The notes below the pieces were generated by a model, which did not search any database, was not told the origin of the DNA, and saw only the letters and a program-made list of their open reading frames with translations. A stretch of 64,000 nt of DNA from Lateolabrax maculatus. Lineage: Eukaryota > Chordata > Actinopteri > Acropomatiformes > Lateolabracidae. Shown here piece by piece: positions 36,061 through 49,100 of this stretch. The number at the start of each line of letters is the position of its first letter. The first letter of the stretch is position 1. The stretch lies in contig CM062219.1 of the NCBI GenBank assembly GCA_031216445.1, forward strand, positions 7,454,501-7,518,500, given 5' to 3'. The position numbers were made by a program, and so were the translations under genes.

Positions 36061-39034
36061 GTTTATAATCTCTAAATATTGACTCATCAACATGATAGAC
36101 TACAATACACAGAGCAAGCAGAAGGGAGGTGGAAAATATTAAGATATGAGGTTCATTACTTAATTAATTCCTTTCAAACTTTGAAAGAAATTAAAGAATT
36201 AACCAGATCAAATTACATTCAGTATGGACATGGATTGATCAAATGCAGACCCAATATATCAAAGCAGAATTTAAAATGTACCATCAATAGTTGGGGCTTT
36301 AGTACAGTACACCACAAAAATCAAATCACCTTGCTGTCACTTCCAAGATGTGTTTACCACAGCGTTGTATAATTCACTGGCCAAATATTTGTGCTGACTC
36401 ATGTGATAGGCTATTCACTGTCTCAGTGACCCATTAACATCCTACAGGTTCTCATTGTCCACCCCTAAATGGAACCATTAGCATTGTTATTGTTATTTAA
36501 ATTCTACATTTCCTGACAAAGAGTGTGGTTTAACTCTCTAATGAGGACTTCCTCAGACAAAGGACAGAGGCATCTATTTTCTGTGAGATTTCATGAGTTT
36601 TAAATTTCACAGAGTTTGCATCTAATGTATTGTATCTAATTTATTGGTGCATTCTTTATTACCTGTTATTCTGGTACAAGAAAACTTAATTAAAGTTTAA
36701 GTTTTTGTGATTCTTTTTTGTGAGTGGCATTCAACTTAATCCACTGTGGATTCATTAGATTCTCACTCAAGAAGGGCAACAAATTAGTGAAAATGTAAGT
36801 TCTGTATCAGCAAAGACACACTATGAATAAACCTCACAGAAGTGAGAAGAGTTGGACTGTTCTGCTTCTACCTACAGTGAGATTTGTCCATCATCTGGCT
36901 ACAACGACAAAAGAGATTGATTATTTGCATTTTCATGCCTTGTTGCCTTTAGTCAGCAATCATTTAGTGTGAAAACATGATCAAAAATAACACAACATTT
37001 TTGCCCAGGAGAGAGCAGATTAAGCTATTTGAGACAGAGTAAGATAGATCATAGTTTTTAGTTGTAAAATGATTGGCACTACATGTATCTAAAATATACA
37101 TTAATATGTAAAACCAGATCTCCTGTTGGCTTGTGCTTTTGTAAAGATGAACTGCTGAAAAGGTATCCAAAAAATAAAATACCTGCATGACTATAAAGGA
37201 AATGTCTCCATTGCATATGAAATTACTACAGTAATTACTACAGCATTAAACCTCATCACTGTAAACACGTCAGTCCTTGCCATTTGCTGATCATTTGCCA
37301 GAATAGTCAAAATCCCTAGATTAGTGTCACCACAATAGCCTGTTTTGTTCCGGGGTTCGTTCCTGAACCCGTAATCACAGGCCCTCACAGAAAGTGAAGC
37401 TGCACCTCCAGAAGCAATAGAAGGAAGGATAATTGTGTCATCTCCAATCCCCCACTGAGGCTTTCAGACTGCAGTGAAAGCTCCTGCAGCCAGCACGGCT
37501 ATGTCACCTAACCTTTCACTGACCTTATGCAGGTTTACGAGCCGGTCCAGAACAACACAGGTAATACAGCGTAGAAAAATGGGACTATATCTGCACCTCG
37601 TTCCTCAACGCTGTGTTGTAAAATAACAATAAATTAACCTTGTATCTTTGTTTGTTGCTTTTTAACATTGTGGGTCTTTGAGTTCTTTGATTTTTACATC
37701 ATATACAGTAATATGTTGTTTTTTTTGTAAGTCTAAATGCAATCTGTGCCGGATGTATGACACCAATATGTGTCATTCTTTATGTAAAACTAACTTTTAT
37801 TTAACACACTGAAATAACATAAGAAATGCAAGCATCAAACTACTAAAAAAATACATTTAAAATATGAATAAAAGCAGCAACATAGCAACATTCACAGTAA
37901 AGGGCCAATACCAAAATGAACCTGGGGTAGGTGACTTGGGTAAAAACCAATAAGAAAAGCTAGATTTTGAAAGTGTCCAAACAAAACAATCCCACCCCTC
38001 CCTTCAGGCCTTCCTCCAAAGCCACTCCCCCAAAACACATGATCGCACACGGCCGAACTACAAGTCCACGAAAAGCATAGACATATCGTAACAATGTACA
38101 CAATGATGTACTGCACTCCTCTCCTACTCCTACTATTATATATACAAAAATACATATTTAATGTATAGCCTAAATGATTTCTATGTGAGAGAACATTGGA
38201 GAGAAGAGCGCGGCGCATCGTTGTCATCGGTAACCATATCCAACTACCTCATGTCTCATTCATACTTAAGAAAACACCAGACATGATCATAATTAACGTA
38301 AACAACAAACATGGCTATTGTAGGCCAGATTATTACAGGCCTGCGACAGCCACAAATACCAGATTTCTTTGTTTTTTTGTGTCAAGTAATATAAATATAA
38401 ACAAATATAACTAAGATGAATTGCCAATCCTACTTTTGAGTTCACATACACAAGTTTATGACTGTTTGTTGTAGCTATAAATGTACTAGGTGTAATAAAT
38501 GACCTTTGTTGCATCAAAGTAGCCCCAAAAAATAAGCATTTTGGAAAATTTTGTGTACATTGTTTGTAAACCACAACAAACCATTAGTGTATTGCTGGTT
38601 GGACAATTGAACTTAAATTAAAGGACTATTTATCGAATGCCTCGGTGTTTGACTTAGCAGTAGCATTAGTATTACTGTTATCATCAGTAATGCTATTGGT
38701 TTTAGTATTAGTATTAGGATTAATATTAGGATTAGTATCAGTATTTGTATTAGTGGTATTTAGTGGGAGTTGTGGTGGGCGATAGACAGAAAACTACTCC
38801 CACAATAACTTACTAAACTTTCATGTTTTCTCTAAAAGAAAAACAATGGGCAGTAATGTTGAGTCCAGCCACAGACTTTTTGTTTATGCCATTCCTCATC
38901 TCGCTCCCCTTGTTTCCTGTAATTACAAAGGTGTTTCCTGTCACCTCTGTATCGCCTTCCTTCTAACAGAGGACAGAAAAAAAACATCAAAAGATACTTG
39001 ATGTCACCTTTGACTCTGGGGAATTGTGATGGAT

Positions 39035-39247
39035 TTAATGATTAATCTGGAGAATAACCGGCAGATTAACTGTTAATAATGAACTTGTTGGTCTGGTAAA
39101 ACAAGGTTTTTGATGACGTCACCTTGGGCTTCAGGAAATTATGATGTCCATTTTGCCCATTTTCTGAAATGCTAAACAACAAATCGATTAATCAAGAAAA
39201 AAATGGCAGATTAATCGATAATGAAAAAAAAATAGTTAAACGCAGCT
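39035..39247. mobile_element. MITE-like element, family A copy 4 (reverse)
   Basis: Contains GATTAATCTGG near its start, GATGACGTCACCTTGGGCTT in the middle and ends ATTAATCGATAATG...GCAGCT. Lies about 0.6 kb upstream of the lman1 ATG. Confidence 0.6.
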
Positions 39248-39654
39248 TCATACTGTGAACTTTTCCACATTCTGGTCAATACTTCACACAAAACCATAAA
39301 GCTTCATTTCACATTTTACATATTTTTCTTATATTATTTGCTCACAATGTATTGTCAATTTCACACAACCAGTGTGATATTTTTTCTTGACTAGCAGTAC
39401 TTGCTTTATCTTTCTTACATTTAAATTTTTGTACATATATATATATATTTCTATATTTTACACTAATGTTTACTGTTGCACCAATAGTCCAAGACACCGG
39501 CCATTAAATCTGGTCCCGGTGCTAATTTGCATGCACATACCCTTAAAACATATCTACAATATCTCTACATTTTAATTTTAATTTTAAATTTTTTTTTTTT
39601 TTTTGACTATATGACTCGTGCACATAAGACCCATCTTGTCAACCTCAGCTGTAC

Positions 39655-39733
39655 AAAAAAAAAAAAAAAAAAAAAAAAAACAGGAAAAGAAAGCGAGAGA
39701 AAAACGGACCAAAAAAAAAAAAAAAAAAAAAAA
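39655..39733. repeat. Paired A-runs upstream of lman1
   Basis: 26 A at 39655-39680 and 23 A at 39711-39733, preceded by a T-run at 39589-39604. Confidence 0.95.
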
Positions 39734-39737
39734 CCGT

Positions 39738-39820
39738 CCAATGAGAAAGCGCCCTGTTGGCCCTTCAGGCTTCCCGTCATGCCCGTGGACTCAGCGCTAC
39801 GTCAGCAGTGATCCCGAAAG
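39738..39820 (+). promoter_or_regulatory. lman1: lman1 TATA-less promoter with CCAAT and CRE/UPR-like site
   Basis: CCAAT is at 39738-39742 and TACGTCA at 39798-39804, 16 bases before the ATG. Read on the other strand the latter is TGACGTA, close to the ATF/CREB and XBP1/ATF6 (TGACGTG) core. There is no TATA box. Mammalian LMAN1 is induced by ER stress, so UPR control is plausible but inferred. Two A-runs (26 and 23 bases) sit immediately upstream. Confidence 0.45.
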
Positions 39821-40115
39821 ATGGCGGTGTCCGTGTCGCGGCGCCCGGCTGCCGAGGCTCGCGTGTTGACGTTAACTTTTCTCGCGGCGTTAATGTTTCC
39901 CCGCGGCGTCGCCGACAACGCCGCGGGTGCGTGGGCGCCCGACGAGGCGCCCCACCGCCGCTTCGAGTACAAGTACAGCTTCAAAGGACCGCACCTGTCT
40001 CAAGCCGACGGCGGGATCCCGTTTTGGATCCACACTGGAAGTAAGTTTGCGTCCAGCTGTCAGCATCACAGAGCCGCGGCGTTGAACCCAACACGACGAC
40101 GAGGACGGCCGACGT
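39775..40115. promoter_or_regulatory. lman1: CpG island over lman1 exon 1
   Basis: CpG dinucleotides are dense from the leader through exon 1 into the first 70 bases of intron 1, against an AT-rich, CpG-poor background. This is typical of a housekeeping promoter. Confidence 0.7.
39821..40040 (+). CDS. lman1: lman1 exon 1 (start, signal peptide, start of lectin domain)
   Basis: ATG at 39821 sits in GAAAGATGG (A at -3, G at +4, strong context). A basic/hydrophobic signal peptide (LTLTFLAALMF core) is followed by HRRFEYKYSFKGPHL, the conserved lectin opening. Donor GTAAGT. No in-frame ATG precedes it in the CpG-rich leader. Confidence 0.96.
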
Positions 40116-43100
40116 GGTGTTTTTTATTTATTTTTTTTGTGTGTGTGTGTTGCTTTTTGTGTTGCAACAGGCGTTTCCGCTCGGGGGTGTTATGCTCTTA
40201 ATGCTCGCTCATTCAGAACTGCACTCAGGGAGTTCATACGTGGTTCGTGGTTCGTGCAGGTACAGGTCACATTCAAACGTGTCCCCGCTGCTGCCAGAGT
40301 CTGTGCAGACACACATGCAGCTGCAGTGAACTTTCCTCTTGCAAAAGAAAAAAAAAAAAAAAAAAAAGGGGCCTTTGGATTCTTGCATCACACAGTGAGT
40401 TGTGCTGCTGCTGATATGAGGGTTCAGTATGAGCAGCTAGAGATCACGCTGTATTCCCTCTAAATCAGCATTGGTGTTTTTGGGGGGGGGGGGTTATGTT
40501 GTCTCATCTTTGTTAGAAAGACGAGGAATGGCATAAAAAGTCTGTGGCTGGACTCAAACGTCAGTGTCTTATACCTCCTGGCCACCAGGATGCCAAAGTT
40601 GTTCATTTTGTTCAACCAACAGTTTAAAACCCCCGAAACTGAATACTGGTTTACTGTCACATTAGTCAAATAAAAGCAGCAAGTCCTCATGAATGAAAAG
40701 CTGGAACTCGGTAATGTTTTGGGATTTCTGCATGTAAAAATTACAAAATCAGTTATTGACTCAACTTTACATTGATCTGCGCATACCACAGCAAGCCTGG
40801 GTTAGGTAATCATGAGATAACAGTGTAGGTTTTTTCTGATTAATGAACTATTGTTTACTATTTAAAGTGTTCAGAAACGGAGAACAATGCACAAGTTTTG
40901 ATTATCACAATTATTGTCGTTCAGGCACAAGTACGCAAATCTTTATGCAACACTGAGTAAATCTAGACTGAATCATGTCCTGAGGCAGATAAAAGATTAG
41001 AGAGGAGGCACACCCTGAAAATGTTGGCATATAATAACAATACTACATGTCTGACTGGCTCGAGCCTTTTCACATCGCCTCGAGTGGAAGAAGAAGCCAC
41101 ACAGAATAACGTCTGTCCCTGTGGATTGTGGCACTTTATGGGCTGTTATTGTCATGGAGAACAACCAACATAACATGCTGCCAAAATCCTGCTCACTCCC
41201 TCCTTCTCTCCTCTCCATCCCAGATGCTATTCCCAGTGCAGACCAGGTGCGCATCACGCCATCCCTCAGGAGTCAGAAGGGCACTGTGTGGACAAAAAAC
41301 AAAGTCAACTTTGAACACTGGGAGGCCGAGGTGACCTTCAGAGTATCTGGACGAGGCCGAATGGGCGCTGACGGTTTGGTAAGGAGGGCTGAAACTCCTG
41401 TGCACACACTTCAGATCGCAGTTGTTATTACAATTTAGTTTATGCTTAATAAACTATAAGTCCAGATGTACAAGGAGCACACGTACTCTGACACAACACT
41501 GAACTGGCATACTTACTCTATCTACTACTTTACGCATCAACACTAGGACTGGGTATTTAACCTCAATACGTTTGGAGTACCGACCAAAATGTGTCTGTAG
41601 CATCGAGCATCACAAATCAGACATTGGTGGTGAATTCTTGGTCACAATCAGTAAACCTTTCTTACTTTAGACCAGTATTATATTTTATGTAGGCAGAGCA
41701 AATAAGCATATTTTGTTAAATGAAAGATAGGTTAAAATAGTATCATATCAGAAACTATATCCAGCCCTAATCTGCACCACCCTGCAGTTTACACTTAATC
41801 CACAATTTTACACCCAATGATTTCCAACTTCATAACTGATACATAAATCAAACCATAAACTGAGAGTTAAGAACTTCCCTATTCCTTTCACAAGAGTTAA
41901 CTAAGATATACTGCATGACACTGAGCATACGTTGCCTTCAGACTCTGCATAGCCGATATGGAGAAACTTGCATTTGAAGGAAAGGAACACAACCTGTTTC
42001 TGGAGGTGTGTCATGTCCACAGGGTTGAATAATGAGCATTCCCCCTCACCTGACAGAAGAGATGAGCAGTGTAAACATCTTTAGCTGTCTTGTTCTGTAA
42101 CATTCTAGATTAATTAACCGTCACTGGAAAGTCACCAAAATGATCATTTTTGGTCAGTCGATGTTGCCTGGAATATTTTGATGAGTTGCTCTGTGAGTGA
42201 AGCCAATGTGCATATGTGGGTTTTTTAAAGCAATATTTTAGTGAAAATACACGTACTGATCAGAAGAGGTGATATACTGATCACATGACTGGATGCTCAA
42301 GGATTGATTAGTGCTGCATAAGTCGTTTGAGGTTTTTAATGTGCATTTTATGATATTGTTTTGCTGTAGTTGCCTCTGGGCAACTGCAAATCTGTTCATA
42401 GCCGCACTATAACACATACTTATATACCTATAATATTTAGTCTCACATTCACTGTATCACTGGAGAGATGCAAAAAACAATCACAAAGGAGTGGATACTC
42501 CCTTTGACTTTTGTTTTGTAAAGGATACTAAAACAAACTAATATCTGCGTCACATTTTCTTTGACCTACAGGCTGTGTGGTTCACCACTGCACAAGGCCT
42601 CGACGGTCCCGTGTACGGGGCAGCAGACCAGTGGAATGGAGTTGGAATCTTCTTTGACTCTTTTGACAATGATGGAAAGGTTGGTGTCAATTTCACATTT
42701 CCAAGAGTTGTTTAGTCTTAGCTATAAATGATAGTGTATCCCCAAGAGTGTTCCTGAAAGTGTTTAATAGGGAGACAGAGGGTCGGCCATAGAGACGCAC
42801 TGCTAAATCTATATTCAGTCTCTGTATCTATGTATTTATCTATTACTGTCATGCAAAACAAATCTTTCAGAGGTCAGTTTATATCACATTTGAATATTAT
42901 TTATTTGTGCTCAGGTATGGGATTAATATTTTTGAATAAGATTACCTAAAAGCAAAGCCACCTCTGATTTTCAGATGAAAAAAAGATTAATGTGTTTCCC
43001 TGTTTTCTCGTCTTCTTTCCAGAAAAATAACCCAGCTATAATTGTTGTGGGAAACAATGGAAACCTTGTTTATGACCACCAAAAGTGAGTAAACATTTCT

Positions 43101-46100
43101 TTTGCTTTGCTCAGATGTCACCACCAACTCAAATTTTAAAAACTTAAAGAAGATTAGGAAATATGATTATATTTGCTTGGAAAGTTAATAATCCGTTATC
43201 TTTCCTAATCTCCCCCGGGCCAGTGAAAGCTTTAAATCACTTTTTCAGTGCCATTCATTTGTTTTAGAACTCACACTGTTTTCTCCACTAAAGAAGTGTT
43301 TACTAAAACATACATAGCCATTAATGTTATTAACTTATTTAATAAACTTTAATCATACTGTATTTTCCCCCCGCTCATGTCCAGTGTCTATGTGGGGAAC
43401 AAATTGTATAAAGATGAATGTAACTGTTATAATTTGTCTGTTGTTTTGATCCAGTGACGGCAGCACACAAGCCCTCGGTACATGTTTACGAGACTTCCGC
43501 AACAAACCGTATCCGGTCAGAGCCAAAATAACGTACTACAAGAAGACACTGACGGTAGGAGAAACCATAAACCCGCGTTAAGCATCAAGGATTATTACCT
43601 GTAGATATGAAGAGAAAAAAGGCAATTCTGCCTTGTTAACAATTGGCTGATTTTATAATATCACATAATGTTTGATGTTTAGCTGTATCATTATTCTATC
43701 TTCCTCCTCAGGTGATGATCAACAATGGTTTCACTCCAGACAAGGAGGACTATGAGTTCTGCACAAAGGTGGACAACATGATCATTCCCAGCGAGGGCTT
43801 CTTTGGTATTTCAGCTGCCACTGGTGGTTTAGCAGGTAATATATTACAGTATTATCTGTGTTAAAAAACCCTTATAAGCTCTAATGTCAGTATTTACTTA
43901 TTAAAGGAGTACTTTGCAGATTATCAACAGGCTTTGTATCATTATAGTGTGCGTAGTATATGCAAATTAATAATGTTTAACTTTCCTCCATGTGTCCTGC
44001 ACCCAGAGCTCCCTGCTCATTTGCCAGAAGGTTATTTGCCAGCTCTAGGGCAGTTTGTACTTCCACATTTTGTATATTTTGTATATGCATTCTGTATGCT
44101 TATACAAAATAGTTATAAAGTTAAACATTGTTCCTTTATACACATTACACACATTGTAATGATACAAAGCCTGTTGAAAACCGGCAAAGTACTCTCGGTA
44201 AAGTACAAACTCTGCTGTCCCTTAGAAATCAGACTCGTTGTCTAGCTGAAATACAAAATTATTCATCTGAAATTGTAAGGTGTGGAGGCATAATCAGGCT
44301 GATTTGTGTTTATTCCACTGTGTTTCCAAGTTAGAACTGTTTGAAGTAAGATTAAAAATAAGTAGAAGAAAATAAATAGAAAGCGACAGTTGCATTTTCA
44401 TTGTGTTGTGGGAAGAGGAATTTTAGTATTATTGTCTGGTAATAACTGATGGTGATTTACCATAACCCCCATTATTACTCTTTAAAAAGATTTTACATTG
44501 ATATAACCCCATTATTATTGTTTTTTTACCCTATTGAGATATTCTTCCTAGTATTAATCTCATGTTCCTGAACTGCTATTCCCCTATTACAGAAATTACT
44601 CTGCAGGAATGTAAAGTGCTACCATCATTTTCAATATGTTCTAACTTCTAATTTCTTTCCTTCGTCAGATGACCACGATGTTTTGTCCTTCTTGCTATTC
44701 AGACTCTCAGAGCCAGGCCAGCAGCCGGTAACTACATTTTCCTCAAGCCTCTAATGCCTTCTCAATCCTGTGTGTTCACGTTTCTGTAGCTGTGTGTCTC
44801 TGTGTGCCCATGTATGCATGTGCACAACGTAGCCTAAGCACAGCCTCTATTGAGTTCAGAGAGGGTTTTTTTTTTGTCTTTCCCATTGAAGCCCCCACCT
44901 GATTCTGAGATTCCTAAAGAAGAGAAGGACAAGTACCAGGAGGAATTTCAGAACTTCCAGCAAGAGCTCGACAAAAAGAAAGAGGAGTTTCAGAAAGAGC
45001 ACCCAGACGTCCAAGGAGAGCCAAGTTAGTTTTCTGAAACCTCAATCATTAAGTGATCATAAACACAATCAAAAAGTTTAAGTTTGAATTGTTTATGAAT
45101 CATTACATTCTAATTTTATACTTTAATGTTCATAGTTTTTAATGATGGTTCAATTTATTTTGATTAGTCTTAATCTTGGATTTTTGAGTACCTGGGAGTA
45201 TGTTTTTCAATAATTAACTAATGTGTGTATCCTCTTCAGTTGAGGACTTGTATGAGACTGTGAATGACCGGGAGATCCGTCAGGTGTTTGAAGGCCAGAA
45301 CCGGATCCACCTAGAGATCAAACAGCTCCACCGGCAGCTCGCTATGATCCTGGACGAGCAGCGTCGATATGTTTCCGTCATCACTGACGAGGTCGCCAAG
45401 AAGGGGGCGAACGCTGAGTCGGGACAGGTGAGAATGTCATTGCCAAGACAAGGCACAGCAGATGCACTCAGCGATGGGTACAGGATTATAAATCATTTCA
45501 TATTATCCAGAGTTGCATGTTCTTCGCTGAAGTGAAGTGTCTTTATGACAGGTTATGAAAACTAATAAACCTTTTTTATGATAGCTTTATCAAACATCAA
45601 CACTGGAGTGTTTAACCTTCAGACTATTATGTTTTATCTCTCCTTTAGCTGGACACTGGCAGTCAACAACAGTTGGGCTCTGTCATAGCCACCCAGCAGG
45701 AGGTCCTCAAAAATCTGAATGAGTTAAGGTAAGTAACAACAGTGTCGTTGTTGTTGACGTTTGGTCTTGTCTTAAAAACTAGCTCTTGTTTTTGCAACAA
45801 ACATAAAGGCACATCCGTGATACTCCAGAAAAACAAGGGGAAATCCTGGGGGTTAAATCCCTCAAATCATATTTAATCTCAGGATGCGGTGGCTGCAACA
45901 TCACAGGTGTCTGCCTGATAATCCAGCTGCAGTAACAGCTCCCTCCACAGTCAGTCACAAGCTAAAAGCCTCGGGACTAAATGGTGTCATCATCCCACTG
46001 CATTGATGTTTAAACCATTTTACTAATTTGTTGTCTCTGCTTCCGATAAAGTAAAAAGATTAATTACATTTTAGGAGTTAAGCAGTTGCATAATTCAGAC

Positions 46101-49100
46101 CTGATCTAAAAACGGGACTTTCTCGCAGAAGTTTAGACGTATTCTCAAACTATTTATCAGCAGCTTAAAGATTTTGGCCATGTGGGAAACTCTAAAAGTG
46201 ACTGAGTAAGAAAGTCAGTTTTTAAGCTACCATCTCCATGAATAACAATTCTGTCACTGCTGAGACATACAGTAATTACAGCATGATAGGTAGAGTAATA
46301 TCCAGTTGTAACCTTCTTTTTTCTTCTTTAATTATATTATAAAAATGGTCTCATTACCACTGTCAGATGACAGCCTGCACAGGTTTTTAAGATAATACAG
46401 CTTAAGAGATTTTATGATGGTGTGCCTTCCATGCCAAAGATTCAAGTGACTGTTTGATTTTGGTGCTTAGGGTAAGTAAGCCTGATTAGGCGTACATAAT
46501 GTAATTTTTTGATGTCTAGAGCTTGTATTTGGTCAATAACATATTTGTGCTTTTGTAAGGTGCTTGTGGGCTTAGTCATTGTGAGCACGCAACAGATTTA
46601 AAAAAAAAAAAAAGCTCTTTCTTCCAAACCTGATCCTTTTTTAGATTTTTTTCAGTGGATTTTCATTATTTTTATCAATGTCACCAATAATTAAATTATA
46701 AATTAACCAACTACTCCACTTATTTTTGGCTTGTCAACCGTTCTGGCTCGTTTGTTTAGCTGTTACTTAACGAGGAAATTTAACTCCAGTACGTTATTTC
46801 TTTTCATCAAATCAACTAGAAATTGTGTTTTTTTTTTTTGCTGTGGCATTTGTCTTGTCACTGCAGTTTGATGGTGTGTCTTAATTTTAACACACCATCT
46901 GCATTAAGAATTAATCAGAAACACAAGATATTAAATATTTTATTTTATGTAACATTAATCTCTTAGTCTCATGTACTATAAAGGAACCAAGCTGTTTGTA
47001 TGCCCTAAATCCAACTGGACATTCATCCTCAAATGATTTTGCATACATGATTTTCTTTATTATATTGTTGACCCATAACTCACATAGACCAGACTCTCAC
47101 TTACACGTCTCATTCACTAATTCTACAGAAATGCTTCTGTAAGTGAATTATATTAAATGGGTGGCAGGGAAAGACTGAGTTTCTATAATGATTACATTTT
47201 TAAGAAAGCACATTATCAGAGTGGCAATTTCAAGATGCACAGTAAGCTGATTGACACAGTAAATAAGTTCAGACACTGGCAAAAGGCTGCAGCTGCTCCC
47301 TCTAATGTGCTAATGTGAGCGACTGATCTGTATTATTTTGTGTTTTAAAGATGGGTCAGGATAAACTGAGAGCTTAATCTACAGAGTTTATGATAGGACT
47401 TCATCCCAGACTCTCTCAATATCCAAGAAGGGCTTTCTGCTCATAAATGGGTCACTTGTAGCAGATGAAGATTAGATGTAGGGTTTAATAAATGCTCACT
47501 TACTTTCTCAAGGGAGATTTTTTTCCCTCTCTGTGAAACAAATTAGATTTTGTTTATATGTCATCCCTGTCCATCCTTTCAGACCTCAGCCATGTGGCCG
47601 AGCAAGAAAAGGCCACATCTTAGCACCTTATCAGATTAGGAGTCTTTAAATACATCTGTCATACACAAGCAAAACATGGTTTACCTCCAATTGATTTCTT
47701 GTCACAATCCCGCCTCGGGGGCCTTCCCACTTAGGCAGCTAGACTTCCTTTCATTTGTCAAGTCACTTTTTTCTTTATAATCATCTTAGATGTGTTTAAG
47801 ATGAGAAGGGAAACTTATTGCTTTCTCCCTGTAAGTAATCAACTTTAAGAAATTACATTTTGTGGAGAAATATGATCCAGGCTCAGGCGTCTTCATTCTC
47901 TTCTGAGAATGGTTTACACCACATTCACTGATGAAATTCAAAGTGAAGATACAGATTGACAGATTCCACATTTTATGACTGGTGAGCCATGACAGAAATG
48001 GTTTTAGATTGTATATCTTGGTGTCTTATTGAGGGAATGATGGAATGGAAATTTCTGACACCACCATTGGTGACTCAAAGAAAGACAATCTGAGATGGAT
48101 CCAATGACGCAGGATAAACCAGCTTTTACTGTCAATCTGAAGAGGTCAATGTACATTATCTGAAATGACTTTTCATGACTCCTGAAGGTGCTCAGTTTTA
48201 GTGTGAAGTGGAAAACACAGGTTACTATAGTAAAAATAGGATTATTATAGAAACATAACACAATTCCAACAGATATAGGGTAAAGAAATGTTGGCAGTGA
48301 TTAACCTTTTCAATTGTGAATTATTTTCTACTTAATCTCAAGGATACTTAAATGAATAGTTTGACATTTTAGGAAATACGCTAAAGTCTGTCCTGGTTGC
48401 TTGAGAATGAGGAAGACTCCAGGAGGTCACGGCACCCGGCCAAGAAATGGCACATAACGTGTTAATTCCTAACTGTTCCTTTTTTTAAACTCTCATTAAC
48501 ACAGCATCAGTCGGGTTATACTTCATATTTAATTGGATCTTGTCCAACTTGCTGTTCTTCAACAGTCAAACACAACACAGACAATGAATGTACAAGATGC
48601 ATCAAATCATTTCCCATCCATCACACCACCCTCTGTACTCGGCCATGTATTGCTCTGCTTCCTATTCTTAATAAAGGATAAGAGTACATTTTTTCAGTCT
48701 GTTATAAAATAATACTCACATGCCCCGATGTACATTTAAATATTTTTTGGTTGCAGACCAAATGTTTTTGTTTCCACTTCTCATATGTTTTTTTTTTTTT
48801 ATGTCTCAATCCCTATTTTTATTCAGTCTTTAACATCATAGCTCGACTTTGGATTCCATATTCCAGATAGCGCTTCTCTGTTGTCTGTTTCTTAACCTCC
48901 TGTACTTGTAATCTGTTGTAAGAACATGTTTTTATAAGGGATTAATTTAGCAATCATGACCTCTTTTATCAGATGGTAATTTTCTGTTTTTCAAACTTTG
49001 AGAATATGTAGCCTCTAGCGAATACGGATTAAAAGATTAATTTTGGACAATTTGTATTACTGTAAATAAATGATACCACACAGCATATTTACTGGACATC

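Larger units (their letters stand above)
30302..39820. other. ccbe1-lman1 intergenic region
   Basis: No coding gene is supported. Contents: ccbe1 3' UTR, inverted-repeat elements (30905-31137, 32012-32242, 39035-39247), a TA microsatellite, a CTCF core at 33237, a unique regulatory-looking tract (34140-36060), a TTAGTA-like repeat at 38655-38765, and A/T runs before lman1. Confidence 0.7.

Noticed and set aside
39527..39869. Lys-rich frames upstream of lman1
   Set aside because: Created by A-runs in the promoter; the genuine start is 39821.
45398..45414. CTCF-like CAAGAAGGGGGCGA in lman1 exon 9
   Set aside because: One core mismatch, and fully explained by conserved coding sequence.
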